64,000 nucleotides of DNA, from assembly GCF_030344915.1 (NCBI RefSeq), contig NZ_CP128233.1, positions 1,674,001-1,738,000 of the forward strand, given 5' to 3'. A program made the translations under genes and the position numbers. Below, piece after piece: positions 38,905 through 48,926 of this stretch; positions within the stretch are counted from its first letter, which is position 1, and each line of letters opens with the position of its first letter. The DNA is from Neopusillimonas aromaticivorans. GTDB lineage: Bacteria > Pseudomonadota > Gammaproteobacteria > Burkholderiales > Burkholderiaceae_B. Below the pieces are notes generated by a model. The model was not told where the DNA came from. It made no database searches and was given only the letters and a program-made list of their open reading frames with translations.

Positions 38905-39937
38905 GCATTGACCTCTTTGCCTTGTTGCTTGAGCATGTCAAGCGCGACGTCAACAATCATGTCTTCCTGGCCACCCACCATGCGGCGACGGCCCAGTTCG
39001 ACCAGGATATCGAAGGCCGACAAGCCGTATTTAGCGGCGGCGGCTTCGGAGTGACGCAGGAAGCTGGAGTACACACCGGCAAAGCCCAGGGCCAGGGTTT
39101 CGCGGTCGACGCGGACCGGGCGCTCTTGCAGGGGCGGACCAGGTCTTCGGCGGCATCGATCAGTTTGCGGATGTCGCAACCGTGATTCAGACCCAGGCGT
39201 TCAACGGCGGCAATGAACACTTCCAGCGGCGCATTGCCGGCACCGGCACCCATGCCGGTGAGGCTGGCGTCGATACGGTCACAGCCGTTTTCCAGGGCCA
39301 CGATGCTGTTGGCCACCCCCAGGCTAAGGTTGTGGTGGGCGTGCATGCCGGTTTCGGTTTCGGGCTTGAGTACGGCCTTGAACGCTTTGAAGCGATCAGC
39401 GATGTCGTACATGTTCATGGCACCGCCCGAGTCAACGATGTAGACGCACTGGGCCCCATAGCTTTCCATGAGTTTGGCTTGCTCGGCCAGTTTTTCCGGT
39501 GCGTTCATGTGGCTCATCATCAGGAAGCCAACCGCGTTCATGCCCAGTTCACGCGCGTATTCAATGTGTTGCTTCGAGATGTCAGCTTCGGTACAGTGGG
39601 TGGCGACGCGTACCACGCGGGCACCGGCATCGTAGGCCGCCTTCAGGTCGTGTACGGTGCCGATACCGGGCAGCAGAAGGGTGGCCACTTTGGCATTTTT
39701 CACCGTGTCGGCCACGGCTTCGATCCATTCCAGATCGGTGTGGGCACCAAAGCCATAGTTGAAGCTGGAGCCTTGCAGGCCGTCACCGTGGGCGACTTCG
39801 ATGCTGTCAACGCCGGCTTCGTCAAGTGCTTTGGCAATAGCGCGCACATGATCCAGGGAATACTGGTGCCGGATGGCGTGCATCCCGTCACGCAAGGTGA
39901 CGTCGGATACGTAGATTTTCTTTTTGGGGTCAAACAT
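38901..39937 (-). CDS. nbaI: 4-hydroxy-2-oxovalerate aldolase (frameshifted)
   Basis: About 345-residue DRE-TIM aldolase that splits 4-hydroxy-2-oxovalerate to pyruvate and acetaldehyde. The N-terminal VSDVTLRDGMHAIRHQYS contains the metal-binding Asp and catalytic His. The second metal site is in GMHAHHNLSLGVANSI, and the helical C-terminal domain (FDILVELGRRRMVGGQEDMI) forms the interface with the acylating dehydrogenase. A one-base loss near 39135 breaks the frame at LVRPLQERPVRVDRETL. It is adjacent to its channelling partner NbaJ, as in other meta-cleavage operons. Confidence 0.91.
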
Positions 39938-39957
39938 GTGGGTTCTCCGGATCAGGC

Positions 39958-40910
39958 TTAAACAGCGGCGTTGGCTTGCAGGCCGAGCGCAACACGTTCG
40001 GCAGTGGCCATGCCGGCACTGGTCATGATGTCGAGATTGCCGGCGTACTTGGGCAGGTAGTGTGCGGCGCCTTCAACCTCCAGGAAAACCGACACCTTCA
40101 GACCGCTGACCTTGCCGATGCCGGGGACATTCAATGGACGGTCGGCGTCGAAGCGTTCGAACTGGGGGCCTGCTTGAGCCGGTAGCCGGGCACATAGGCG
40201 GCGACTTCGGCGACGATGGATTCGATGGAGGCGGTGATGGCCGCCGGATCGGCGTCGAGTTCGGTCAGGCAGTAGACCGTGTCGCGCATGACCAGGGGTG
40301 GTTCTGCCGGGTTGAGCACGATGATGGCCTTGCCTTTCTTGGCACCGCCCACTTCGGCAATGGCGCGAGAAGTGGTTTCGGTGAATTCGTCAATGTTGGC
40401 GCGGGTGCCGGGGCCTGCCGACTTGCTGGCAATGGACGCCACGATTTCGGCATAGGTGACCGGGGCCACGCGTGAGACCGCATGCACGATGGGGATGGTG
40501 GCCTGGCCGCCGCAGGTAACCATATTGATGTTGGGCGCATCAAGGTGATCGTTCATGTTGACCACAGGCACAACGTAGGGGCCGATGGCCGCCGGCGTCA
40601 GGTCGATGACACGGATGCCGTGGGCACGCAGCAACCGGTCGTGTTCGATGTGCGCACCGGCGCTGGTGGCGTCGAAAACGATGCCGATGTCTTTGAAGAC
40701 GTCGAGTTTCATCAGGCCTTCCACCCCTTCGTGGGTGGTGGCGACGCCCATGCGGGCAGCACGCTGCAGACCCTCAGAGGCCGGGTCGATGCCGACCATG
40801 GCGGCCATGCGCAGGTTCTTGCCATGACGAAGAATTTTGATCATCAGGTCGGTGCCAATATTGCCCGATCCGATGATGGCGACGGAGATGGGTTGGGTAT
40901 CCGGATTCAC
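39958..40910 (-). CDS. nbaJ: Acetaldehyde dehydrogenase, acylating (frameshifted)
   Basis: About 317-residue enzyme that oxidises acetaldehyde to acetyl-CoA with NAD. Rossmann motif VAIIGSGNIGTDL, MVGIDPASEGLQRA, and the catalytic Cys in NMVTCGGQATIPIVHAVS. The start is GTG 40910 with GAGGTCACC upstream. One base is missing near 40160; the corrected tail runs GLKVSVFLEVEGAAHYLPKY and ends at TAA 39958. It forms a complex with the aldolase so that acetaldehyde is passed internally (known for the family). Confidence 0.9.
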
Positions 40911-40977
40911 GGGGTGACCTCTGTAAGAATGAGTGGGCTCAGGCCAGGGACGTGCGGGTCGGGTGACGGCACGTTGC

Positions 40978-41781
40978 TTAGGTGTTGGAGAAAATGGCGC
41001 TGACACTGCCCAGGCCTTCGATATGGGCAGTGAAGACGTCGCCGGGTTTGGCGGCCGCCATGGGGCCCAGGGCACCGGTCAGTACGACGTCACCGGCGCG
41101 CAGGGGAACCCAGACGCGTCATGGTATTGGCCAGCCATACGGCGGCATTCAGCGGGTTGCCCAGGCAGGCCGAGCCGGCGCCGACCGAGACCTGGTCTCC
41201 GCGACATTCCATGACCATGCCGCAGCGGATCAGATCCAGGTCGCGTAGCAGGACCGGGCGCGAACCCAGCACAAACAACCCCGACGAGGCGTTGTCGGCG
41301 ACCGTGTCGACCAAGCGGATATCCCAGTTGGCGATGCGGCTGCCGACGACTTCGATGGCCGGCAAGGCATAGGCGGTGGCCGAAATGATGTCGGCGACGG
41401 TGTTGATGGCGTGTGGCAAGTCGCGCTCAAGAACGAGCGCGATTTCGGCTTCAGCCTTGGGCTGGTGAGTGCGGTTCCAGTCGATGGGCTCGCCATCACC
41501 GATGGCCATGTCGGCGAACAGGGCGCCGTAGTCGGGGAGTCAACGCCCAGCTGTTGTTGAACGGCTTTGGACGTGAGGCCGATTTTGCGGCCGACCAGAC
41601 GACCTCCGGCCTGAATGCGGCGCGCGGTTTGGTCTTCCTGGATGCGGTAGGCGATATCGAGTGCGGAGGTGCCTGACGACTCGGCCAGACCCGCGATGTC
41701 GTCACGCAGCGGTGCGGTGGTGGTGCCATCGTGTGTGGCGGTCCAGAGCCGGTTGGCCAATGCCTGAATTTGTGCTTGCAT
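40978..41781 (-). CDS. nbaH: 2-oxopent-4-enoate hydratase (2-hydroxypentadienoate hydratase, frameshifted)
   Basis: About 268-residue hydratase of the MhpD/DmpE type that adds water to 2-hydroxypenta-2,4-dienoate to give 4-hydroxy-2-oxovalerate. Motifs: VGRKIGLTSKAVQQQLGV, KAEAEIALVLERDL and CLGNPLNAAVWLAN. Two breaks near 41535 and 41110 each need one base; the corrected end reads LTGALGPMAAAKPGDVFTAH and stops at 40978. It resembles the decarboxylase gene product encoded downstream, and the two usually associate. Confidence 0.87.
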
Positions 41782-41838
41782 GTGTAAGTCTCGTAGTAGC
41801 CTGGGTTCGTAAGGGCGGACTGTGCAGGGAGCAGCGCA

Positions 41839-43319
41839 CTAGACCTTGATGCTGATATTGGTGGTTTCGGAATAGAAGTCGAGCGAATAGCGCCCGCCTT
41901 CACGACCGATGCCCGATAGTTTGCTGCCGCCGAAGGGGTGCGCAAGTCTCGGGAAAACCAGGTGTTGACCCACACGATACCGACATGAAAACGCGGGCTC
42001 AGACGATGGGTGCGTGACAGGTTGGAGGTCCAGAGTGCCGTGGCAAGACCGTAATCGCTGTCATTTACACGGCGCACGACCTCTTCCTCGGTATCGAACG
42101 GAGCGATGTGGCATACCGGGCCGAAGACCTCTTCGCGCATGCAGCGGGCGGTGTCGGGCAGGCCCGTCCAGATGGTGGGCAAGACATACGCGCCGTTGTC
42201 GCGCTCGTCGTTGAATACCGGAATGCTTCCGCCGGTGACTACGTTGGCGCCTTCCTGGACAGCCAGATCAAAGTACGACACGACCTTGTCGCGGTGGCCG
42301 CGTGAAATGAGCGACCCCATGAAGACGTCTTCATCGTCGGGCCAGCCGATTTTCAGGGCTTCGGTCTTGGCTTTCAGGGCCTGGACAAAGCGGTCAAAGA
42401 TTGGACGCTCGACATACACGCGTTCGGAGCACAGGCAGACCTGGCCGGCGTTGGTGAAGCTGGAGCGGATGATGCCGTCGACGGCAGCGTCGAAGTCGGC
42501 ATCGGCAAATACGACGGCAGCATTTTTGCCGCCCAGCTCGAAGGACACTTCTTTCACGCCATCGGCGACCGCCTTCATGATGGCCGAACCGGTGCGCGAT
42601 TCACCCGTGAAGGTGACGGCATCGACGCCGGCATGGGTGGTCAGGGCTTCGCCTGCAGAGCCGGGGCCAAAGCCGTGCACGACGTTGAAAACGCCTTCAG
42701 GTACCCCGGCTTCGTGAAACACCTCGGCAATCAGGGTGGCGCTGGACGGGGTCTCTTCCGACGGTTTGCAAATCAGGGTGTTGCCGCAGATAAGGATGGG
42801 GGCCGCTTTCCAGGTCAGGGACAGGATGGGCAGATTCCAGGGCGAAATGCTGGCCACGACGCCCAAGGGCTTGCGTGTGGTGTAGTTGATCAGCTGGGTG
42901 CCGTCGGCCAGGCGGGTTTCGAAAAAATCACCGTGAGCCTGTTTGCCCAGGTCTGCGAAGGTACGAAAGTTATGAATGCCGCGATAGACATCCAGTTTGC
43001 GGGCCTGGTTCATGGGCCGACCGGTGTCGGCGACTTCGGCCGCCAGAAAATCATCGAACCGGCGCTCGATCAGGTCAGCAACCTTGTGCAGGTAGCGTGC
43101 GCGCTCTTCCACATGGGTTTGACCCCATTCACCATCGAGTGCGCGACGAGCGCCTAGAACGGCTTCATTGACAAGAGCGGCATCGGCTTCATGAACGTCA
43201 GACAGAACATGGCCGTCAACGGGGCAAATGTTTTGAAACGTCTTGCCGGTTTCAACGAAACGGCCATTGACGTAGTTCCGCGTTTGACGCAACGATGCGG
43301 GCAGTTCGAATTTTGCCAA
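41839..43319 (-). CDS. nbaE: 2-aminomuconate-6-semialdehyde dehydrogenase (frameshifted)
   Basis: About 494-residue NAD-dependent aldehyde dehydrogenase. Motifs: PWNLPILSLTWKAAPILICGN, the NAD-binding TFTGESRTGS, the catalytic Glu in FELGGKNAAVVF and the catalytic Cys in AGQVCLCSERVYVE. A one-base loss near 41945 breaks FSRDLRTPFGG; the true end is TAG 41839. The start is TTG at 43319, preceded by GGAGAG; no ATG fits the family N terminus. It is the first gene of the nba-type operon. 2-hydroxymuconic semialdehyde dehydrogenase is a close relative, but the neighbours favour the amino form. Confidence 0.88.
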
Positions 43320-43523
43320 GGTGCTCTCCAGAACAGGTTTTTTGCACGGGAAGAAATGTTTGGATCACTTTAATCAAATGGAATGGGGCTGGCAAATGAA
43401 ATATGACCGCTTTTGTATAAGCAACAGGAATACCTGGAAAGGCACTGATGATGCTGTAGAAGCGTGGTTTCGAGGTCAGGATACGGCTTTCCCGGCGCGT
43501 ATCAGAGGATGGGCTTGCTGGCG
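43320..43523. promoter_or_regulatory. Likely promoter region of the nba operon
   Basis: 204 bases between the LysR gene end and the TTG start of nbaE, with no gene. It holds TTTGGATCACTTT near 43360, similar to the GGATCC sites next to the GntR gene at 46 kb, and CAGG, AATA, CCTG near 43429. No certain promoter hexamers were identified. Confidence 0.35.
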
Positions 43524-44465
43524 CTAGCGGATATCGGAGCCGGCGTCAGCATCGTGCAGGGCCATGATCAGACGCTGCGTGGCCGGCGTGACGTTACGGC
43601 CTTTGGCCAGGGTGTAGCCGACCGTGCCGAAGGGCAGCTGGCGCCCCAGAGGTAGAACACTGAGCAGGCCCAGATGTACGAATTTCCTGGCAACATTGAA
43701 CGGCATCAAGGCAATCATGCGGGAGTCGATCAGCAGACCGAGGTTGGTCATGATGGACACGGATTCAATGATGCGGGTGGGCTTGGGGATGCCGAGTGCA
43801 TCGAAAAAATGCATGGCGGCGTGACGGGCTTCAGACTGGGATGTGGGCAGGATCCAGTCCATTGTAGCCAGTTGTGACAGGTTGACTGCACCGGTGGTGG
43901 CCAGCGGGTGGCGCCGCCCCACCACGGCGCATAACGTTTCGGTGTGCAGTGTCACATGACGCAGTGCGGGCGACGGGTCTTGTGTCGGTATGAGCCCGAC
44001 GACAATGTCCAGTTCACCGTCTGTCAGTTCAGCAAACATTTTTTCGTTGACCCCTACCCGGACCTCGACCACCACGTTGGGGGCCAGTTCGCGCAGGCGG
44101 ATCAGGGCCCGTGGCAGCAGGTCGGCGGCAGCGGTCAGCAAGGTGCCCACCAGTACCTTGCCTGAAATGCCGGCGTTCCAGGAATTGAGGTCGTCGGCCA
44201 GAAACCGCAGGTCGGCCAGCAGGGCACTGGGCATGGTTGTGCAGCATAAGACCAAAATCGGTGGGCTGTACCCCCGGCGACCGCGCACCAGCAGCGGCTG
44301 ACCGAAGTGCTCTTCGAGTTCCTGGATGGACTTGCTGATGGCGGGCTGCGTCATGTGCAGTTCGCGCGAGGCCGCCAGCAATGAACCGCACGCCAGGACA
44401 CGCTCAAAGATGGCCAGTTGTTGAAGTTTGAGTCGCCGTGCCAGCGACAGCTTCGAGAATTCCAT
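43524..44465 (-). CDS. LysR family regulator between nba and ligAB (frameshifted)
   Basis: 313-residue LysR regulator of the GbpR/PcaQ-like branch, with helix-turn-helix FERVLACGSLLAASRELHMTQPAISKSI. Two compensating shifts, near 44270 and 44225, scramble about 15 residues; the intermediate frame (TDFGLMLHNHAQC) restores the family linker. The effector domain follows (GKVLVGTLLTAAADLLPRALI). It sits between ligAB and nbaE on the same strand, so either or both operons could be its targets. The inducer is unknown. Confidence 0.82.
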   Translation of the reverse strand: MEFSKLSLARRLKLQQLAIFERVLACGSLLAASRELHMTQPAISKSIQELEEHFGQPLLVRGRRGYSPPILVLCCTTMPSALLADLRFLADDLNSWNAGISGKVLVGTLLTAAADLLPRALIRLRELAPNVVVEVRVGVNEKMFAELTDGELDIVVGLIPTQDPSPALRHVTLHTETLCAVVGRRHPLATTGAVNLSQLATMDWILPTSQSEARHAAMHFFDALGIPKPTRIIESVSIMTNLGLLIDSRMIALMPFNVARKFVHLGLLSVLPLGRQLPFGTVGYTLAKGRNVTPATQRLIMALHDADAGSDIR

Positions 44466-44528
44466 GGGTGTTTTCGGGCCGGGGTTGATGCATCGGGTAG
44501 CATAACCCGACCCTGAGTGATCCGGGAG

Positions 44529-44545
44529 GCCTGGCCACGCCAGGC
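44529..44545 (-). terminator. Hairpin after ligA
   Basis: Perfect inverted repeat GCCTGGC, CAC, GCCAGGC lies 13 bases beyond the ligA stop codon in the direction of transcription. No T run follows, so termination may be weak or factor-assisted. Confidence 0.4.
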
Positions 44546-44557
44546 GACCCGGTTGAC

Positions 44558-44917
44558 TTAACGTGCGTCGGGGACGCGACGGGTTTTCATGAAGTCTTCG
44601 AAGGATTCGCCGCGCATGATGGCGTAGACCTCGAGATTGGTTTTGCGAGCGACGCGGGCGAACTTTTCAAGGACGAAAAAATTGACGCCGTGCTTGACCA
44701 GGCCCAGCCAGTCTTCTTTTCGTACCAGTTCTTTTTCTGTGTCGTTCAGGCCGGCTTCGGTCATGACGGCTTCAGGGTCGGCCAGATAGCGTTCACGCCA
44801 GTCAGCCCGGATCATGTTCCAGAAGAAGCGGTTGGCGTTAAGTGTGCGGTTGCTGGTTCGGATGTCGAAAGCGTAGGTGCCTTCGATGGTTTCAATGCCG
44901 TTCAGTTGCGGATTCAT
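44558..44917 (-). CDS. ligA: Protocatechuate 4,5-dioxygenase alpha subunit LigA
   Basis: 119-residue small subunit of the extradiol dioxygenase that opens protocatechuate between carbons 4 and 5. The helical LigA fold shows TSNRTLNANRFFWNMIRADWR, FLADPEA-like YLADPEAVM and EDWLGLVKHGVNFFVLEKFARV. The start at 44917 follows AAGGAG. The gene is intact and lies ten bases after ligB. Separate alpha and beta subunits favour protocatechuate over gallate, because gallate dioxygenases are usually one fused chain. Confidence 0.9.
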   Translation of the reverse strand: MNPQLNGIETIEGTYAFDIRTSNRTLNANRFFWNMIRADWRERYLADPEAVMTEAGLNDTEKELVRKEDWLGLVKHGVNFFVLEKFARVARKTNLEVYAIMRGESFEDFMKTRRVPDAR

Positions 44918-44927
44918 GTGGGGCTCC

Positions 44928-45808
44928 TTACGCAGTGGTGGCGGCCGTGGCGGTGGTTGCCGGTTCGGCGACATCGTCACCTTCAAACAAAACAACCGTC
45001 ATGGCGGTGGTGGTGGCCAGGTAGTAGTTCTGGTGAACCTTGCGGATGGTGTCGGGCATGGCACCGCGCATGGCCAGCCACATGATTTGTTCCACGCTTT
45101 CAGCACCGCCCAGACGGACATAGTCGGCGTGGGTCATTTCCATGAGTTTTTCGGGGTTGTGCTGCAGTAGTTCAAGGAATTCGAGATCCCAGGCTTCATT
45201 GTTGAAGCCGGTGCGTTCACCGTGGATCTGGTGTGACAGCCCGCCGGTACCGACGACCACAACGTTGAGGTCTTTCGGGTATGACTCGATGGCCCGGCGC
45301 AAGGCCTTGCCCAGTTTGTAGCACCGACGCGGGGTAGGCAGCGGGTACTGCAGGACATTGACGGTGATGGGCACAACGCTACCGGGCCAGTCGGGCTCGT
45401 GATCCCAGAGCAGGGGCAGGGTGAGGCGCAGCCGTGATCGATGGGCTTGTTCTGGAAGATGGTCAGGTCGAATTCGTCGTTGACGAGTGATTCGGCAATG
45501 TGGGCCTGGAAATCGACATCGCCTTTGATATGCGGCAGGTTGCGCAGGCCCGCACCTTCGTCGGCAATCGGGAAGCGTTCGCCGACACCCAGCGCAAAGG
45601 TTGGATAGAGATCAAAGAAAAAGGTGGTGGCGTGGTCGTTGTAAATGAAGACCAGGACATCGGCTTTTTTGTCTTTGAGCCATTGGGCGACGGGTTTGTA
45701 GCCATCGAACAGGGGTTTCCAGGCCGGGTCTTCCTGGCGGCCGCGGTCGTAAGCCAGGGCGATGGTGGGAACGTGTGAGGTGCCGATGCAACCAATGATT
45801 TTAGCCAT
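44928..45808 (-). CDS. ligB: Protocatechuate 4,5-dioxygenase beta subunit LigB (frameshifted)
   Basis: About 293-residue catalytic subunit. The iron-binding His and catalytic residues lie in CIGTSHVPTIALAYDRGR, FIYNDHATTFFFD and GTGGLSHQIHGERTGFN. The frame breaks near 45432; the natural sequence should read IDHGCLTLPLLWDHEPDWPG. The product, 4-carboxy-2-hydroxymuconate semialdehyde, needs LigC and LigI before GalD, GalB and the aldolase at 28.9-31.5 kb. Neither ligC nor ligI is in the window. It is divergent from a GntR gene with operator-like sites in between. Confidence 0.88.
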
Positions 45809-45925
45809 GCGAGTTCCTGATGACGAAGATTCAGACGGGATGCCGCCCTGGAGGTGCCTGTTGCGCCGTGGTGACGCGGCAGTACGGGTGGTCTGGTGCG
45901 GCTATGCGAGGATAAATTCTAATTT

Positions 45926-46000
45926 TGGGATCCATAAAAAGCAAATAATTTATAAAAAATAGGTGATTTATCTATTTTTGGATCCCAAATTGGATTCCAT
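45926..46000. promoter_or_regulatory. Three GntR-type operator-like sites between ligB and the GntR gene
   Basis: Three related palindromic sites in an AT-rich region: TTTGGGATCCATA around 45925-45937, TTTTGGATCCCAAA around 45976-45989, and ATTGGATTCCAT at 45989-46000. All share a GGAT(T)CC core. They are close to the ATTGGATCCAAT operator known for the Caulobacter GntR regulator VanR. The position suits control of both ligBA and the regulator gene itself. Confidence 0.6.
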
Positions 46001-46041
46001 ATAATTCATTTTTGATCTTCCAGTTCTGGGGCAAGCAACCT

Positions 46042-46725
46042 ATGAGTCAGCAAACACCGGTGGTGGTTCAACTGCGGGAAATGATTCTGGCTGGGGCACT
46101 GGCGCCTGGCGAGCGCGTGACCGAAGCCGAGCTGGCGACGCGCCTGGGCGTATCGCGTACGCCCGTGCGGCAGGCGTTGCCCGCTTTGGCTCAGGAAGGG
46201 TTACTGGTTTCGGCAGGCAAGCGTGGCTATTCCGTGCGGGCGTTCACGGCCCAGCACAGTATCGAGGCGCTGCGTCTGCGTGCGGTACTCGAAGGGTTCG
46301 CTGCACGTCAGGTGGCCGACAAGCGCCCGTCGCCAGCGTTGTTGTCTGCCCTGAAAGCCTGTTTGGCCGAGGGCGATGCGTTGTTCGCCAATCGGCAATT
46401 GCGCGATGATGATGAGCTGCGCTATGCCGAAATGAACGCGCGTTTTCATGCGCTTATTCTGGAAGCGGCCCAAATGCCACTGCTGGAAAGTCTGACTGAG
46501 CGCTGCAACCTTGTGCCCTTCACCGCACCGTTGAGCATCGCGTTTTCCAATACCAACAAAGAGCGGATGTTCGATTTTCTGTTTTATGCCCATCGTCAGC
46601 ATCATTCGATTGTGCAGGCCATCGAGGCCGGGCAGGGCGATCGTGCCGAATTCTTGTTCCGCGAGCATGCCTATACGCAAGAGCAAAGTCAGACGCTCGG
46701 TCCTGACCAGGGGCTGTACAGATGA
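46042..46725 (+). CDS. GntR family regulator (FCD domain)
   Basis: 227-residue regulator with an N-terminal winged helix (LREMILAGALAPGERVTEAELATRLGVSRTPVRQAL) and a C-terminal all-helical FCD domain whose His/Asp residues (NARFHALILEAA, HRQHHSIVQAIEAG) can bind metal and a small acid. The start at 46042 is preferred over an in-frame ATG at 46012. It is divergent from ligBA and probably a repressor of that operon, relieved by an aromatic acid; a VanR-like role is possible from the operator sequence. The gene is intact. Confidence 0.86.
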   Translation: MSQQTPVVVQLREMILAGALAPGERVTEAELATRLGVSRTPVRQALPALAQEGLLVSAGKRGYSVRAFTAQHSIEALRLRAVLEGFAARQVADKRPSPALLSALKACLAEGDALFANRQLRDDDELRYAEMNARFHALILEAAQMPLLESLTERCNLVPFTAPLSIAFSNTNKERMFDFLFYAHRQHHSIVQAIEAGQGDRAEFLFREHAYTQEQSQTLGPDQGLYR

Positions 46726-46829
46726 TGCCGAGTGAAACCGGTGCGCGCGCGTCGCAGGCCTGATGCCGGATCGGGTTATCTGCTGATTGATGAGGGATGA
46801 GGTGGCGTCATCCCCATTTTTTAATCTAT

Positions 46830-46850
46830 AAATGTTATGTTATAACGTTG
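46830..46850. promoter_or_regulatory. Zur box upstream of the TonB receptor
   Basis: The 19-base core AATGTTATGTTATAACGTT (46831-46849) is a near-palindrome, with 14 of 19 positions matching its own complement. It agrees with the zinc uptake regulator (Zur) consensus of proteobacteria, TGTTAT followed by a spacer and ATAACA. It lies about 20 bases before the receptor start, so zinc-bound Zur would block transcription. Confidence 0.72.
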
Positions 46851-46870
46851 CATTTTGACGGGAGTCATTC

Positions 46871-48917
46871 ATGCAATGGAATCATCCGGCGCCGCTTGCG
46901 CTGGCTCTGCTGGGGGTTTTGGGGCGCCGGTCGCGGCACAGACAATTCAGGAACCGGCAGCGGTACAAACACTGGCACCGGTCGTGATTACCGCCAGCCC
47001 GCTACGTCAGGCGACGGACAGCGTGACCGTTCCGGTGGAAATCGTTGACGGCACCGCCTTGTTGATGAGTAACCAGACCAGCCTTGGCGTTGCGCTTGAA
47101 GGGGTGCCGGGTGTTCAGGCGGATACGTTCGGGTCGGGCGCCAGCCGGCCGGTGATACGCGGCCAGACCCTGCCACGGGTGCAGGTGCTGACCGACGGCC
47201 TGGCCACATTTGACGCTTCGGGCGTGTCGCCCGACCATGCGATTATGGCTGACCCCATGCTGGCCGAGCGTATCGAGGTGATTCGTGGGCCGGGGGCGTT
47301 GCTGTACAGCCCTGGTGCTATCGGTGGTGTGGTCAATGTCATTGATGGTCGCATCCCGGAGGCAGTGCCGGAAAACGGGGTGGCCGGTCATGTTGACCTG
47401 CGTGGCGCGACCGGCCTGAAAGAGCGTGCAGGGGCATTTTCAGTGACCGCCGGTGAAGGTCCGATTGCCGTGCGTGCACAGGGGCTGAAGCGTCGCACGG
47501 GAGACTATCGTGTGCCGGACTGGAGCACCGACCGTCTGGCCGGCACGGACCAGGATACGGAAAGTGGCAGTGTCGGATTGTCGTGGATTCATGACAACGG
47601 TTTTACCGGGATTGCGATTTCGCGCACGCGCAGCCAGTACGGCATTCCCGGTCATAGTCATGAATATGATGAATGTCACCCGCATGGCAGCCAGTTGCAC
47701 TGTGGCAGTCATGACCCTGCCCATGCCGCGCATGACCACGAACATGATCATGGCGGCCCGGACGAGCCGCCCCGTGTCCATCTGAAGTCAAACCGTGTTG
47801 ATTTGCGTGGCGAGTACCGTAAACCCTTTTCGGGGGTGTCGCGCATCAGTTGGGCCGCCGGGTTTGCAGACTATCGCCACGATGAGCGCGCCCACGGCGA
47901 GGTGGCCAGCACGTTCAAGAACCGCGGCCGTGACCTGCGTTTTGAAATCGGCCATGAGCCGGTTGCCGGTTGGGAAGGGGCGGTATCGGTGCAGGTGGCC
48001 GAGTCTGATTTCCGTACGGCAGGGCCCGAACGATTCATGCCGTCAGCGATCACACGCACCCAGGGGTTGGTCTGTTTGAAGCCTATGACTGGAATAACTG
48101 GCGTTTCGAGCTGGGGGCCCGCTATGACCGTCAGCGCATTGACGTTGACAGCCGCGCCCAGGACTACCGTGGCGGTGCCGTGTCGTTCTCGGCCGCAGCC
48201 TTGTGGAAGTTCGCTCCGGGTTACCAGGCCTCATTGGCATTGACCCGTGCCCAGCGCATGCCTACCACCCAGGAGCTGTACTCGCGAGGAGTGCATCTGG
48301 CTTCAAATACCTACGAAATCGGTGATGCCGGACTGGGCAAGGAAACCGCCAAAGGAATCGACCTGGGCCTGCGTAAAACCGAGGGTGACCTGACCTTTGC
48401 ATTGAACCTGTTCTATAACCAGGTCGATAACTACATTTATGCCCGTACGCTGGACCGCTACGAGGCCTTCCAGCTGATTCGCTATACGCAACAGGATGCG
48501 CGCTTCATCGGCCTGGAGGGCTCGGTTGATTACCGCATCAACCGCACGTTTACCGTCGGCATCTTTGGTGACCTGGTGCGTGGTCGCCTGCGTGGCGGTG
48601 ATGATCTGGCTCGCATGCCGGCATCCCGACTGGGTGGCCGCGTTGCTGCCAAATGGGGTCAGTTCACTGCCGATGCCACACTGTATCGCGTGTTCCGTCA
48701 AACCCGGGTGGCGTCGGGCGAGCGCGATACATCGGGCTACACCATGCTGAATCTGGGTTTGTCGTACGATATGGCCGCTGGCCCGTCTGATCTGACGTTT
48801 TATCTGAGTGCCCGTAACCTGCTGAACCAGAAGGCTTTCAACCATGCCTCGTGGCTGGCGCAGGTTGCGCCATTGCCCGGTCGCAGCATTATGGCGGGGG
48901 TGCGTCTTGAGTATTGA
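46871..48917 (+). CDS. znuD: TonB-dependent zinc receptor, ZnuD-like (frameshifted)
   Basis: About 682-residue outer-membrane receptor. ATG 46871 begins a signal peptide (MQWNHPAPLALALLGVLG, cleavage after VAAQ) once a missing G near 46924 is restored. A plug domain (VIRGQTLPRVQVLTDGLATFD, RIEVIRGPGALLYSPGAIGGVVN) and a beta-barrel follow, ending in an aromatic Tyr (RLEY). A loop at 47653-47757 holds eleven His and two Cys in 35 residues, as in the zinc-loading loop of Neisseria ZnuD. A second break lies near 48065. The Zur box upstream supports zinc as the ligand. Confidence 0.85.
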
Positions 48918-48926
48918 TTTTCGTTT

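Noticed and set aside
40908..41075. Upstream ATG as start of the acylating acetaldehyde dehydrogenase
   Set aside because: The 55 upstream codons overlap the hydratase gene and do not fit the family; GTG 40910 has a ribosome-binding site.
44877..45024. Possible repeat-rich small gene in the Ala/Val-rich end of ligB
   Set aside because: The ligB C terminus is Ala/Thr-rich, which produces Gly/Val-rich frames on the other strand.
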